NCBI RefSeq assembly: GCF_001937665.1
Contig: NZ_MSKL01000031.1
Location: 52,122 to 116,121, forward strand
Source of the DNA: Actinomyces oris
GTDB taxonomy: Bacteria; Actinomycetota; Actinomycetes; Actinomycetales; Actinomycetaceae
Length of the DNA: 64,000 bases
Direction: 5' to 3'
Below, piece after piece: positions 25,692 through 35,282 of the stretch. The translations under genes and the position numbers were made by a program. The notes under the pieces were generated by a model that had not been told where the DNA came from, did no database searches, and saw only the letters and a list, made by a program, of their open reading frames with translations. The first letter of the stretch is position 1. Each line of letters begins with the position of its first letter.

Positions 25692-26485
25692 TGGCCAAGC
25701 GCCGCAGCGCCCCACCCGCGCGCACTGACACCGAGGCCCTCGTCTACCGCTGGGGTCCCAGCATTGACGGTGAGCTCCTCGACCTGGCTCTGACCCACCG
25801 CTCCTACGCCCACGAGAACGGCGGCCTGCCCACCAACGAGCGTCTGGAGTTCCTGGGTGACTCCGTCCTGGGGATCATCGTCACCGAGTACCTCTACCGC
25901 ACCCACCCGGAGGTCCCCGAGGGTCAGCTCGCCAAGATGCGCGCCGCCACCGTCTCCGAGCCGGCACTGGCCGCCGTCGCTCGTGACCTGGGACTGGGGG
26001 AGTTCATCAAGCTCGGCAAGGGTGAGGCGCTCTCGGGTGGACGGGACAAGGACTCCATCCTGTCCGACACGGTCGAGGCCCTCATCGGTGCCACCTACCT
26101 CACTGACGGGCTGGAGGAGACCCGCACAGTCGTCACCCGTCTCGTCTCACGCTTCCTGGACTCGGCCCGAACCCGCGGTGCGGGTCTGGACTGGAAGACG
26201 AGCCTCCAGGAGCTCACCGCAGCCCACCAGCTCGGCAACCCCGCCTACGAGGTGGCCGGTACCGGCCCCGACCACCAGCGGGTCTTCACCGCCAACGCCA
26301 TCGTCGACGGCGAGGTGCTGGGACAGGGGACGGGAAGCTCGAAGAAGGTTGCCGAGCACGACGCCGCCGAGGCCGCCTACGCAGCCATCCTCGCCGCCCG
26401 GGGTGACGGCGGGCTGGACCTGCCCGGTGTCAACGAGGCCCTGCGCGCTGACCTGCTTACGCGGCAGGCCTCCCAGAAGAGCTGA
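25691..26485 (+). CDS. rnc: ribonuclease III
   Basis: RNase III cuts double-stranded RNA in rRNA maturation. The 264-residue product has the catalytic signature NERLEFLGDSVLGI, the second acidic site DTVEALIGATYL, and a C-terminal double-stranded RNA-binding domain (DWKTSLQELTAAHQ...GTGSSKKVAEHDAAEAAY). The start overlaps the DUF177 stop and its own stop overlaps mutM by one base (TGATG), so DUF177-rnc-mutM is a tight operon. Confidence 0.95.
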   Translation: MAKRRSAPPARTDTEALVYRWGPSIDGELLDLALTHRSYAHENGGLPTNERLEFLGDSVLGIIVTEYLYRTHPEVPEGQLAKMRAATVSEPALAAVARDLGLGEFIKLGKGEALSGGRDKDSILSDTVEALIGATYLTDGLEETRTVVTRLVSRFLDSARTRGAGLDWKTSLQELTAAHQLGNPAYEVAGTGPDHQRVFTANAIVDGEVLGQGTGSSKKVAEHDAAEAAYAAILAARGDGGLDLPGVNEALRADLLTRQASQKS

Positions 26486-27522
26486 TGCCCGAGCTTCCCG
26501 AGGTCGAGGTGGTGCGCGCCGGCCTCGCCCGGCACGTGACCGGACGCACCGTGACCCGCGTCGAGGTCCTCGATCCTCGTCCTCTGCGTCGCCAGGACGG
26601 TGGTGCCCAGGCCTTCGTCGACCAGCTCACCGGGCGCACCCTCACCGCGGCTGTCCGCCGGGGGAAGTTCCTGTGGCTGACCCTGGACGACGGACGCGCC
26701 CTGTCCGCCCACCTGGGCATGAGCGGACAGCTGCTCGTGCGCGGCACCACCCCGACCGCTCGTGACGCCGCCCCGGAGCCGGCCAGTGCCGCGGCCTTCC
26801 TGGCCGACACGGACACCCGCCCCGGCGGGCGTCCGGTGGACCTGAGCGCCACCGAGCAGCCCCGCTATGTGCGGGACATCTCCACCTCTGCCCGCCACCT
26901 GCGAGTCCGTCTCCATCTGAGCGCCGGCACCGGTGGGGCGGTGCTCGACCTGGTCGACCAGCGCATGCTCGGCGGCCTGCACGTCGTCGACCTGACCCCC
27001 ACCTCCGACGGCGCTCCCGGCGGGGTGGGAGACCCGCAACCGCTGCTGCCCGCCGACGCCACCCATATCGCCCGCGACCTGCTCGACCCGGCCCTGGAAC
27101 TGAGCGGCCCCACCGGCGTCGTCGCCCGGGCACGCTCCTCGAGGCGCGCCATCAAGACCCTGCTGCTCGACCAGGGGCTCGTCTCGGGCATCGGCAACAT
27201 CTACGCGGATGAGGGCCTGTGGGAGGCCGGGGTGCACGGCCTGCGCCCGGGAACGGGGCTCGGTCCACGGGTGGTGGCCAGGATTCTTGAGTCCACCGCA
27301 GAGGTCATGCGGCGAGCACTGGAGGTTGGCGGTACGAGCTTCGACGCCCTCTACGTCGATGTCGAGGGCGCCGCCGGATTCTTCGCCCGAGAGCTCGGCG
27401 CCTACGGGCGTCAGGGCCTGGGATGCCGCCGCTGCGGAGCCACCATGCAGCGTGAGGCTCTGGGAGGGCGTTCACACACCTACTGCCCCCGCTGCCAGCC
27501 CCGTCCGCGCCGGCGCCGGTAG
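26485..27522 (+). CDS. mutM: formamidopyrimidine-DNA glycosylase
   Basis: MutM removes oxidised purines and cleaves the abasic site. MPELPEVEVVRAGL supplies the N-terminal catalytic proline and glutamate, K61 sits in RGKFLWL, and the C-terminal zinc finger has CRRCG and YCPRC. The 345-residue length exceeds the usual 270-290 because of a low-complexity insertion near residues 88-138. The lesion-recognition loop reads DQRMLGG where actinobacterial relatives commonly have a phenylalanine. It ends the DUF177-rnc-mutM operon. Confidence 0.9.
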   Translation: MPELPEVEVVRAGLARHVTGRTVTRVEVLDPRPLRRQDGGAQAFVDQLTGRTLTAAVRRGKFLWLTLDDGRALSAHLGMSGQLLVRGTTPTARDAAPEPASAAAFLADTDTRPGGRPVDLSATEQPRYVRDISTSARHLRVRLHLSAGTGGAVLDLVDQRMLGGLHVVDLTPTSDGAPGGVGDPQPLLPADATHIARDLLDPALELSGPTGVVARARSSRRAIKTLLLDQGLVSGIGNIYADEGLWEAGVHGLRPGTGLGPRVVARILESTAEVMRRALEVGGTSFDALYVDVEGAAGFFARELGAYGRQGLGCRRCGATMQREALGGRSHTYCPRCQPRPRRRR

Positions 27523-27607
27523 GTAGCCGCCGGTGCGCACCAGGGAGCCTCCACAACAGCAACGCCATAGCGTCGCCAGGAGTGTGACGTAGGTTTCCAG
27601 CCCCTGG

Positions 27608-27620
27608 TAATGTCATGACT
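27608..27620 (+). promoter_or_regulatory. leaderless -10 box of the NarL-type regulator
   Basis: TAATGT at 27608-27613, seven bases, then ATG 27621. This favours ATG 27621 over ATG 27615. Confidence 0.5.
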
Positions 27621-28274
27621 ATGGCACACACCCCCTCCTCGGAGATCGTCCGCGTCATGATCGTGGACGACCACGAGATCGTCCGTCGCGGTATCGCCGA
27701 GATCATTGACCGCGCCGATGGGCTCGACGTCGTCGCCGAGGCGGGCTCTCGGGCCGAGGCAGTGCGCCGGGCCGAGCTGGTCCGCCCCGACGTCATCCTC
27801 GTGGACCTCCAGCTGCCCGACGGCACCGGCATCGAGCTCATGCAGGAGCTGCGAGACTCCGTGCCCCAGGCCCTGCCGATCGTGCTGACCTCCTTCGATG
27901 ACGACGAGGCCCTGGCCGAGGCCCTGGCGGCAGGTGCTCGGGCCTATCTGCTCAAGACGGTCCACGGCGCCGAGATCAGCGACGTCGTGCGGGCCGTCGC
28001 CTCCGGGCGCATCCTGCTCGACGAGCGCACCGTGACGCGCCGCCGGGCGGACCACGACGACCCCACCGCCGACCTGACCAACGCCGAGCGCAAGGTGCTC
28101 GACCTCATCGGTGACGGCCTGTCCAACCGGGAGATCGGTGAGCGGCTCGGAGTCGCAGAGAAGACGGTCAAGAACCACATCACCTCCCTGCTGGCAAAGA
28201 TGGGTCTACAGCGACGCACCCAGGTCGCCGCCTGGGTCGCCGGCCAGCGCGCCTCGGGTTGGCGCAACAGCTGA
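27621..28274 (+). CDS. NarL/DevR-type response regulator
   Basis: The 217-residue protein has a receiver domain (VDDHE near residue 15, phospho-acceptor D62 in LVDLQLPDG) and a LuxR-type helix-turn-helix LTNAERKVLDLIGDGLSNRE...KTVKNHITSLLAKM at the C-terminus. It faces the DosS/DevS-like kinase gene tail to tail, 36 bases apart, which suggests a cognate pair. A DevR-like box in the cydA/rne intergenic region is a candidate target. It is probably transcribed from its own leaderless promoter. Confidence 0.85.
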   Translation: MAHTPSSEIVRVMIVDDHEIVRRGIAEIIDRADGLDVVAEAGSRAEAVRRAELVRPDVILVDLQLPDGTGIELMQELRDSVPQALPIVLTSFDDDEALAEALAAGARAYLLKTVHGAEISDVVRAVASGRILLDERTVTRRRADHDDPTADLTNAERKVLDLIGDGLSNREIGERLGVAEKTVKNHITSLLAKMGLQRRTQVAAWVAGQRASGWRNS

Positions 28275-28288
28275 CGGACACTCCTGAC

Positions 28289-28309
28289 GCGGGAACCCGC
28301 CGCAGCGGG
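28289..28309. terminator. short hairpins between convergent regulator and kinase genes
   Basis: GCGGG-AA-CCCGC and CCCGC-CGCA-GCGGG share the middle CCCGC, so two 5-bp alternatives are possible. A weak bidirectional terminator is the likeliest role. Confidence 0.35.
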
Positions 28310-28310
28310 C

Positions 28311-30404
28311 TCAGCGCCCCCGACCGTCCTCGTTCAACGGCACCCGCCAGGTGAAGCAGGTGCCTCGTCGCTCACCGTCGGAGCGGGCCCTCGGGCCGAT
28401 GGCGAAGCTGCCACCGTGGCGACGGGCCCGTTCGGCCATGTTGGCCGTGCCCGAGCGTCGCGTCACCGAGGGATTCACCCCGACACCGTCGTCACGGCAG
28501 ACGATCTCCACCACCGGGCTGCCCCGGAAGGGCTCGGCGTCTCCCGATGCGTGGCCCTCATCGTCCCCCGGACCGCAGCAGCGCTCCGAGCCCGGCTGCA
28601 CCCCCTCGATCTTGACGTCGACCGTTACCGAGGAGGCGTGGGCGTGACGGGCCACGTTACTCAGTCCCTCACGCACGACGGCCACCATGTCGTCGGCGAT
28701 ATCCGGTTCTACGACGGCGTCGACCGAGGCGATGAGTCGGTCCTCCTCGTCGCGGTCCACCTGGGCCAGGCCCCGGCCGTCGACGCTCAGCAGCAGCGAG
28801 GGGGCGTAGCCCAGGGCGTTACGGGCCAGGGAGGCCTCGCGCCGCAGCCGCTCCACCACACCGACCTCCTCGTCGCGATCGCGCAGGGAGCGCACGATGG
28901 AACGGATCTGGCCCACGGAGTCGTCCACCGCCTCCAGAGCGGTGCTCAGGACGGAGCACACCGTCTCCAGATCCGCCTGTGTGCTGGAGGCCAGCCGCTC
29001 CCGGGCCGCGGAGATCTGCATGCCGGTGGCGAAGAGCTGCTGGATGGCCAGGTCGTGCAGATCCCGGCCGATCCTGGCCCGCTCATCGAGCAGGGTGGCC
29101 ATCTCCTCAGCATGCTGGGCGTCGGCCAGCTCGAAGGCCATCGTGGCCTGCCCCGCCACGAGCTCGGCGATCTCCAGGTCCTGGGCAGTGAACGGCGCCG
29201 CCCCCGGGGAGCGCAGCAGCAGCATGACACCCACGCCCCGCCCCCGGTGGATCATGGGGGCGTAGAGGGCCGGGCCGAACTGGGCCAGCTGGGGGACCAG
29301 AAGATCGCCGTCGCTCCAGGCGTCCTCGAGGGAGTCCACGACCAGACCGGTCTGATGGGCCAGGGTGGTCAGGGCTCGACCCTCGGGTGGGAAGAAGGTG
29401 CCGATCAGCTCCTTGGCGTGCTCGCCGTCGGCGATCTCGCAGATCCAGCGCTTCCCGATGCTGGGCAGGATGAGGGCGGCCGTGTCGGCGTGAGCAACCT
29501 GGCGGACGCGGTGAGCGATGAGCGTCAACGCGTCGTCCTCCTCGGCGCCGGAGAGCAGCAGCGTCGTCAGCTCCTGGGAGACGACCATCCATTGCTCGCG
29601 GTCGCGGGCCTCGCGGTACAAACGGGCGTTCTCCACGGCGACGGCTGCGGCCTGGGCCAGGGTCAGCACGGCGTCGGCATCCGACCGGGTGAAGCCCCCG
29701 GGCTTGTCGCACAGGTAAAGATGCCCGTAGACCTGGCCGTGAAGGCGCAGCGGGGCCGATAGCAGGCTGCCGGTCTCCTCACCCTCAATGGCCCCCGTGA
29801 AGGCTGAGGTCCTGCCCAGGTCGTTGTCGATCAGCAGTCCGGTGCCCTCGAGCCCGCTGAGCAAGGCCTCGGTGCGGGCGTGCGAAGCGGTGGTGGTATC
29901 GGGGGCGCGGGCCATCTGGGCGAGCTCATCGAGGGTCGCCGTGGGCACTCCGCTGCACAGCCCCGTGCCCGAGCCCGCGCGGGAGTGATCGGGCGAGAGC
30001 GCCCCGGTCGGATCAACGTCCATGTCCGCGTGGTTGAGCACGGCGATGGTGCCCCAGGAGGCGCCCGTGATGGAACAGGCCGACTCCACCAGACGGCGCA
30101 GCGCGTCGGGGACCCGCAGGGAGCTGGTGAGTCTCAGGGCCGCCTGGATGAGGGCGACAGTCGCCTCGTCCAGGCTCGGTTGAAGGGCCGACGCCTGGCG
30201 GCCACGGGTGGAGACGAGCTGGTCGGCGTGGACGGCGTAGGCCAGACGCCCCGCTGCGGCGGTCTCCTCCGAAGGAGGCGCCACCGCCTCCTCACTCCTC
30301 GGTGCGGAAGCGTCGAGCTCCTCCGACGCGTCCTCGGGCATACCGGGAAACCCAAGGCCGTCGGGGAAGGCATCTGCTGCGTACTGCGGGTCGTGTGTCG
30401 TCAT
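28311..30404 (-). CDS. GAF-domain sensor histidine kinase, DosS/DevS-like
   Basis: The 697-residue cytoplasmic protein has a variable acidic N-terminus, two GAF domains (first ending near residue 260 with AAAVAVENARLYREA, second near 435 with ATMAFELADAQHAEE), a HisKA_3 dimerisation helix with H450 in GRDLHDLAIQQLFATGMQIS, and an ATPase domain with REGLSNVARHAHA and RDDGVGVNP. RDLHDLAIQQLFATG is the DevS/DosS-type sequence. ATG 30404 is five bases after the cydC stop, so it is the last gene of cydABDC. Whether a GAF domain binds heme is not visible. Confidence 0.85.
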   Translation of the reverse strand: MTTHDPQYAADAFPDGLGFPGMPEDASEELDASAPRSEEAVAPPSEETAAAGRLAYAVHADQLVSTRGRQASALQPSLDEATVALIQAALRLTSSLRVPDALRRLVESACSITGASWGTIAVLNHADMDVDPTGALSPDHSRAGSGTGLCSGVPTATLDELAQMARAPDTTTASHARTEALLSGLEGTGLLIDNDLGRTSAFTGAIEGEETGSLLSAPLRLHGQVYGHLYLCDKPGGFTRSDADAVLTLAQAAAVAVENARLYREARDREQWMVVSQELTTLLLSGAEEDDALTLIAHRVRQVAHADTAALILPSIGKRWICEIADGEHAKELIGTFFPPEGRALTTLAHQTGLVVDSLEDAWSDGDLLVPQLAQFGPALYAPMIHRGRGVGVMLLLRSPGAAPFTAQDLEIAELVAGQATMAFELADAQHAEEMATLLDERARIGRDLHDLAIQQLFATGMQISAARERLASSTQADLETVCSVLSTALEAVDDSVGQIRSIVRSLRDRDEEVGVVERLRREASLARNALGYAPSLLLSVDGRGLAQVDRDEEDRLIASVDAVVEPDIADDMVAVVREGLSNVARHAHASSVTVDVKIEGVQPGSERCCGPGDDEGHASGDAEPFRGSPVVEIVCRDDGVGVNPSVTRRSGTANMAERARRHGGSFAIGPRARSDGERRGTCFTWRVPLNEDGRGR

Positions 30405-30409
30405 CGTGC

Positions 30410-32305
30410 TCAGCTCGTCCAGCTCATACCGGATACGTGGTCCTGCTGCCTGTCCTGATCCTCCTGGGAGAGCGACCACCGGTAGGTCTCGGAGACGTCC
30501 TGGAGCTCACGGTGGCTGCCTCGGTGCAGGATAGTCGCCGGCACCTGCTCGCCGGAGGCCTGCGGCCGGTGTCCCATGACGAGGACCTCGTCGGCGTGCC
30601 CCAGGGCGCTGAGGCGATGAGTGACCAGGAGAGTGCCGCGGCCCCGGTCACCCGCTGTCAGCAGGTCGGTCACGAGCCGGTCCGCAGTGGCGGCATCAAG
30701 ATGCTCACCGGGCTCGTCCAGCAGCATCAGAGGGGCCGGAGCCGCCAGGGCCCGGGCCAGAAGGAGCCGACGCCGCTCCCCACCCGACAGCGTCGTGGCA
30801 TCCGTGCCGATGACGGTCTCAACCCCCTCAGGAAGGGCCTCGAGCCAGTCCCCGAGGCCGGCCCGCCTCAGCAGCTCGCCGGCCTCGGAGGGGGTGATGT
30901 CCCCCCGCGCCACGCGCAGGTTCTCCAGGACGCTAGTGTGGAAGACGTGCGCGTCCTCCGCGGTCAGGCACACCCTGGCTGCCACCTCGGAGCGCGCGGC
31001 CTGCCACGGGGGGACGCCGTCGAGCGTCAGCGTGCCGCCCCGAGGCTCCAGCAGTCCCGCCAGCGTGGCCAGCAGCGTCGACTTGCCGATCCCCGACGGC
31101 CCCACGATCGCCACCCGGTGACCGACCCTCAGATCCAGGTCGATGCCCTCGGCCACAACCGGACCGCCCGGCCAGCCCACCGCCAGGCCCCTCGCCCTGA
31201 GACACGGGCCCTGGGCGCAGGGCTCGGGCAGTTCCCGAGGCGCACAGGACGGCGTGTCACCGGTGCCGGTACTGGCCTCAGCCGCCTCGATGAGCTCCAC
31301 GATGCGGCAGGCGGCACCGGCCGATCTCACCAGCTGCACGCTGGCCGGGCCGAGCGCGGAGACAGCCTCGAAGGCCGCCAGCGGAACCAGGACGATGACT
31401 GCCAACCAGACGGGGGCCAGCCGCCCGGCGGACACGGCGCTCACCCCGACGACCAGGTTGCCCACGACCGCGATCCCCATGGCTGCCGCGTCCACGGCCG
31501 CCGCGATCGCGGCCGGCACCGCGGCCCGGTCCCGCAGACGGCTCAGGCTCTCCTCCCGGGAGGCGACCTGGCGCATCGAGCCGGCCAGACGCCCGCTGAC
31601 GGTCAGCTCAGGCGCCCCCTCCAGGACCGCCAGGACCTCCGCGGACAGCTCGGTGGCCTGCCTCTGGCGGGCCTGCTCGGCGATTCTTGCGGAGCGGATA
31701 GTGGCCAGCGGGGCCACCAGTCCCGACAGCAGCAGGCAGGCCAGCAGGATGAGGCCCGCCGGCCAGTAGACCATGGCGACGCCGAGACAGGTGACCGCCC
31801 CCAGGACGGCTGCGACCGCCGCAGGCAGGTAGGCGCGCACGATGAGGTCCCCGACCGCGTCGATGTCGCTACCCACTCGGGCCAGGACATCGCCGCGGCG
31901 AAGTCCCGCAACCGTGTCCGTGCGGGCCGAGGCCAGAGACACGTAGAGGCGGGTACGCAGAGCACCCATGCCCCTCAAAGCGGTGTCGTGGGAGACGAGC
32001 CGCTCGCAGTAGCGCAGCACGGAGCGCGAGATGCCGAAGAGCCGCACCGCCACCGGCGCCACCCCCAGCGCGACGACGTCGGGCATCTGGGAGGCCCGTG
32101 CGATGAGCCAGGCCGCCACCCCCGACAGGGCCACGGCCGAGGCCATGGCCGCGGTGCCGGCGAGTACGGCCAGGGCGAAGCGTGATCGGTCCAGGTTCAG
32201 CAGACCCACCGCCCGACGCAGGGAGCGTCGCTCATCGGCGGACAGTGCGGGGGAGAGGGCAGACGTCGTCGGGCTCGTGGGGCTCACCTGGTTCGCAGCA
32301 CTCAC
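30410..32305 (-). CDS. cydC: thiol reductant ABC exporter, CydC subunit
   Basis: CydC pairs with CydD to export glutathione/cysteine-type thiols needed to assemble cytochrome bd. The 631-residue protein has six membrane segments, then an ATPase with Walker A GPSGIGKST, signature LSGGERRRLLLARAL and Walker B LMLLDEP. An insertion near residues 360-385 (with several cysteines) links the halves. GTG 32305 overlaps the cydD stop (GTGA). It lies in the order cydA-cydB-cydD-cydC, as in many actinobacteria. Confidence 0.88.
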   Translation of the reverse strand: MSAANQVSPTSPTTSALSPALSADERRSLRRAVGLLNLDRSRFALAVLAGTAAMASAVALSGVAAWLIARASQMPDVVALGVAPVAVRLFGISRSVLRYCERLVSHDTALRGMGALRTRLYVSLASARTDTVAGLRRGDVLARVGSDIDAVGDLIVRAYLPAAVAAVLGAVTCLGVAMVYWPAGLILLACLLLSGLVAPLATIRSARIAEQARQRQATELSAEVLAVLEGAPELTVSGRLAGSMRQVASREESLSRLRDRAAVPAAIAAAVDAAAMGIAVVGNLVVGVSAVSAGRLAPVWLAVIVLVPLAAFEAVSALGPASVQLVRSAGAACRIVELIEAAEASTGTGDTPSCAPRELPEPCAQGPCLRARGLAVGWPGGPVVAEGIDLDLRVGHRVAIVGPSGIGKSTLLATLAGLLEPRGGTLTLDGVPPWQAARSEVAARVCLTAEDAHVFHTSVLENLRVARGDITPSEAGELLRRAGLGDWLEALPEGVETVIGTDATTLSGGERRRLLLARALAAPAPLMLLDEPGEHLDAATADRLVTDLLTAGDRGRGTLLVTHRLSALGHADEVLVMGHRPQASGEQVPATILHRGSHRELQDVSETYRWSLSQEDQDRQQDHVSGMSWTS

Positions 32306-34062
32306 AAGGCCTCCTTCTGCGACGCCGCTGCCTCACGGATGGGTGCCCGGTCAGGTGAGGCACCTGCTGGTGACGTCGGTGCCACCGGTTCGCTCGTCAC
32401 GGCAATGGTCTGCTCGGCCAGGGCCATGAGCGCGGGGCGATGCGCGATGACCACCACCGTGCGCCCCGAGGCGTGCAGCGCACGGACTCCGGCGAGGACA
32501 TGGGCCTCACTGGCGGCGTCGAGGTGCGCCGTCGGCTCGTCCATGACCACCAGAGGTGCCGTTGAGCACAGGGCCCTGGTCAGGGCAAGACGCTGACGCT
32601 GCCCCACGGACAATCCGACTCCAGCGCTGCCCACCCTGGTCTGCCACCCCTGTGGCAGGCCCTCCACCACCTCATCGAAGCCGGTGGCCCGGGCTGCCTC
32701 GACCAGCACGTCGGGCACGGGCCCTGCTGTGGAGGCGTCCGGCTCGGCACGATCCAGGACGTTGTCCAGCACTGTGCCCGGGGTGATGGTGGGGCGCTGG
32801 GGCACCCAGGCGATCTGCTCCCACCAGGTGGCCGGATCGATCTCGGCGAGGTCGACGGCGCCGCCGGGATCACCGCCGTCGGGCACGACCCTCACCCGCC
32901 CCCGGTCGGGGGGCAGCAGACCGAGGAGGACCAGAGTCGTCGTGGTCTTACCCGCACCCGACGGACCGGTCAGCGCCACCAGGCTGCCGGGAGGGATCGT
33001 GGCACTGAGGCCGGCGGGGGCCCACGCACCCCGGGAGGCGACCGACACCGCATCGAGCTCGATCGTCGATGAACGCAGGTCGGGGGCCGGCAGGTCGCCG
33101 TGCTCGGGCACCGGGGTCTGAAGAACCTCGAAGACCGCGTTCGCCGCCGCCACCCCGTTGGCCGAGGCATGGAACTGGAAACCCACCTGCCGCAGCGGCT
33201 GATAGACCTCAGGGGCCACCATGAGGACGAGCAGACCGGTGAACAGATCCATGCGTCCTGCCACGAGCCGGAACCCGATCTGGACGGCGATGATCGCCAC
33301 CGACAACGTCGTGATGAACTCCAGGACCGCTCCCGACAGGAAGGCGACCCGCAAGGTCGACATGGTGGTGCGCCGGTAGGAGCGACTCAGGGAACGCACC
33401 TGCTCAGCCGGCCCCTGCTCGCGCCCGAGCGCCTTGAGGGTGGGCAGCCCCGAGATGAGATCAAGCACCTGATCACCCAGGATCTGCATGGTCTTGAGAC
33501 GCTCCTGGGACACGGACTGGGTCATTCTCCCGATGAGAATCATGAAGATCGGGATGAGGGGCAGGGTGCACGCCACGGCCACTGCGGCCGACCAGTCCTG
33601 AGTGAGGAGAACCAGCGCTGTGGCCGGTGTCACCGTGGAGGCCAGCACCAGCTGGGGCAGGTAGCGGGTGAAGTAGGGCTCGAGGTCGTCCAGCGCGCGA
33701 GTCAGAAGAGTGGCGGTCTGTGTCCCGTGAAGCGCCTGCCACCGGGGGCCCAACCGGGAAGCGTGCTCCAGAACCAACCGACGCAGCTCAACGATCGTCT
33801 CCGTGGCGGACCGGTGGGCATGAATCTCCTGGAGCAGGACCACCAGTGCCCTGGCCGCCATGACCCCGCCCAGAGCCACCACGAGCGCCCTGACGGCCGA
33901 CGGCCCTGTCCCCTCGGAGATGACCGATGAGACCGCACTCGAGATGAGGAAGGCCTGAACCACTACCAGCACGGCGGTCACCATTCCGGTGACAGCGGTG
34001 GCGGCGATGTATCGGCGGGCGGAGCGGGCGTAACGCATCAGCCGGGGATCGAGGGGCTTCAC
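32302..34062 (-). CDS. cydD: thiol reductant ABC exporter, CydD subunit
   Basis: The 586-residue partner of CydC starts MKPLDPRLMRYARSARRYIA, the usual actinobacterial CydD opening, at GTG 34062. The membrane half is followed by Walker A GPSGAGKTTT, signature LSVGQRQRLALTRAL and Walker B LVVMDEPTAHLD. The reading frame is open far upstream into cydB, but that extension is not family sequence. A TATCCT -10 box seven bases upstream suggests an internal leaderless promoter within the cyd operon. Confidence 0.88.
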   Translation of the reverse strand: MKPLDPRLMRYARSARRYIAATAVTGMVTAVLVVVQAFLISSAVSSVISEGTGPSAVRALVVALGGVMAARALVVLLQEIHAHRSATETIVELRRLVLEHASRLGPRWQALHGTQTATLLTRALDDLEPYFTRYLPQLVLASTVTPATALVLLTQDWSAAVAVACTLPLIPIFMILIGRMTQSVSQERLKTMQILGDQVLDLISGLPTLKALGREQGPAEQVRSLSRSYRRTTMSTLRVAFLSGAVLEFITTLSVAIIAVQIGFRLVAGRMDLFTGLLVLMVAPEVYQPLRQVGFQFHASANGVAAANAVFEVLQTPVPEHGDLPAPDLRSSTIELDAVSVASRGAWAPAGLSATIPPGSLVALTGPSGAGKTTTTLVLLGLLPPDRGRVRVVPDGGDPGGAVDLAEIDPATWWEQIAWVPQRPTITPGTVLDNVLDRAEPDASTAGPVPDVLVEAARATGFDEVVEGLPQGWQTRVGSAGVGLSVGQRQRLALTRALCSTAPLVVMDEPTAHLDAASEAHVLAGVRALHASGRTVVVIAHRPALMALAEQTIAVTSEPVAPTSPAGASPDRAPIREAAASQKEAL

Positions 34063-34075
34063 CTGCTCAAGGATA
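34063..34075 (-). promoter_or_regulatory. leaderless -10 box of cydD
   Basis: On the minus strand TATCCT (34070-34075) is followed by seven bases and GTG 34062. Confidence 0.5.
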
Positions 34076-34127
34076 AGGGAGTAGGTCCAAGGGCCTGGAA
34101 CCCCCGGCCGATGCGTCGAGCCGTCGG

Positions 34128-35261
34128 TCAGTACCCGAAGTGCGCCTCGGGCTGGGCGGAGTCGCGCACCAGCGTGGGGTGCAGGCCGCCCTGGTCGGGG
34201 TCGATGCTCTCGACGCTGATGCGTGAGGCGAAGACCTTGTAGCTCCAGATCGTGTAGGCCAGGACCCCGGGCACGAACACGGCCGCGGCGACGGTCATGA
34301 TGAGCAGGGTCGTGTCGGCGCTCGCGGCCTGCTGGATCGTCAGCGAGTAGGCCGGGTCCACTGACGAGCGCATGACATTGGGGGCCATCGCGGCGAAGAT
34401 GAAGACGACGGCGAAGGCGATTCCCACGAAGTGCAGGGCGAAGGCCCGTCCTTCGCTCCCGGTGCGTCCCATGAGCAGGGAGCCGATGAGCCCGGCAGCG
34501 GCGATGACCAACGGAATCCAGGACAGGGCGCTGTTGGAGTAGGCCAGCTGTGCCCACAGGGCCCAGGCGGCGGTGACCGCAGTGGCCGCGGGAGCGAGCC
34601 GGCGCGACATCTGCAGCGCTCGTTGCGACAGATCACCAGTGGTCTTGAGGGCTACGAAGAGTGCGCCGTGGTTGAGGAAGAGCAGGCAGGTGACGGCACC
34701 ACCCAGCAGGGTGAAGGGAGTCACCATGGTGAGCAGGCCTCCGGTGATCTGGTGGGCGGCGCCGGCCACCAGGGAGTCGGCCGGTACCTGGTCGGCCGGG
34801 ACGGCGGCGCCGTTGGAGATCTGGACGACCTCGATGTGCATGCCCTGAACCAGGTTCGCGAAGGCCACGCCCCACAGGATGGAGGGCAGCCAGGCGCTGA
34901 TCGTGTGGACCCAGTCCCAGCGGTCGCGCCAGGTCTGGCAGTTGACCTTGGGACGCCACTCGATGGCGCAGACACGTACGATGAGGCACAGCAGAATGAT
35001 GAACAGGACGATGTAGGCCCCGGAGAACAGAGTGGAGTACCACTCGGGGAAGGCGGCGAAGGTCGCCCCGCCGGCGGTCAGCAGCCACACCTCGTTACCG
35101 TCCCAGTGGGGGCCGATGGTGGCCAGCGTCGCACGCCGTTCGCGCTCATCGCGGCCCAGGATCTTCAGGATCATGCCGACGCCGAAGTCGAATCCCTCCA
35201 GGGTGAGGTAGCCGATCCACAGGACGGCGATGAGGATGAACCAGAGGATGCTCAGTGTCAT
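34128..35261 (-). CDS. cydB: cytochrome bd ubiquinol/menaquinol oxidase subunit II
   Basis: CydB is the second integral subunit of the high-affinity oxidase. The 377-residue protein begins LSILWFILIAVLWIGYLTLE then GFDFGVGMI, the family hallmark, and has WDGNEVWLLTAGGATFAAFP. About eight to nine membrane segments are visible. It starts 21 bases after cydA, behind GGAAGGT. Confidence 0.93.
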   Translation of the reverse strand: MTLSILWFILIAVLWIGYLTLEGFDFGVGMILKILGRDERERRATLATIGPHWDGNEVWLLTAGGATFAAFPEWYSTLFSGAYIVLFIILLCLIVRVCAIEWRPKVNCQTWRDRWDWVHTISAWLPSILWGVAFANLVQGMHIEVVQISNGAAVPADQVPADSLVAGAAHQITGGLLTMVTPFTLLGGAVTCLLFLNHGALFVALKTTGDLSQRALQMSRRLAPAATAVTAAWALWAQLAYSNSALSWIPLVIAAAGLIGSLLMGRTGSEGRAFALHFVGIAFAVVFIFAAMAPNVMRSSVDPAYSLTIQQAASADTTLLIMTVAAAVFVPGVLAYTIWSYKVFASRISVESIDPDQGGLHPTLVRDSAQPEAHFGY

Positions 35262-35282
35262 GGGTTTTCTACCTTCCTCGGT

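Noticed and set aside
30302..32185. 627-codon plus-strand open frame opposite cydC
   Set aside because: The opposite strand encodes a clear ABC transporter with Walker A, signature and Walker B; this frame is its shadow.
32302..34557. Long upstream extension of the cydD frame into cydB
   Set aside because: The added 165 residues are Arg/His-rich shadow sequence; the family start MKPLDPRL follows a leaderless -10 box at 34062.
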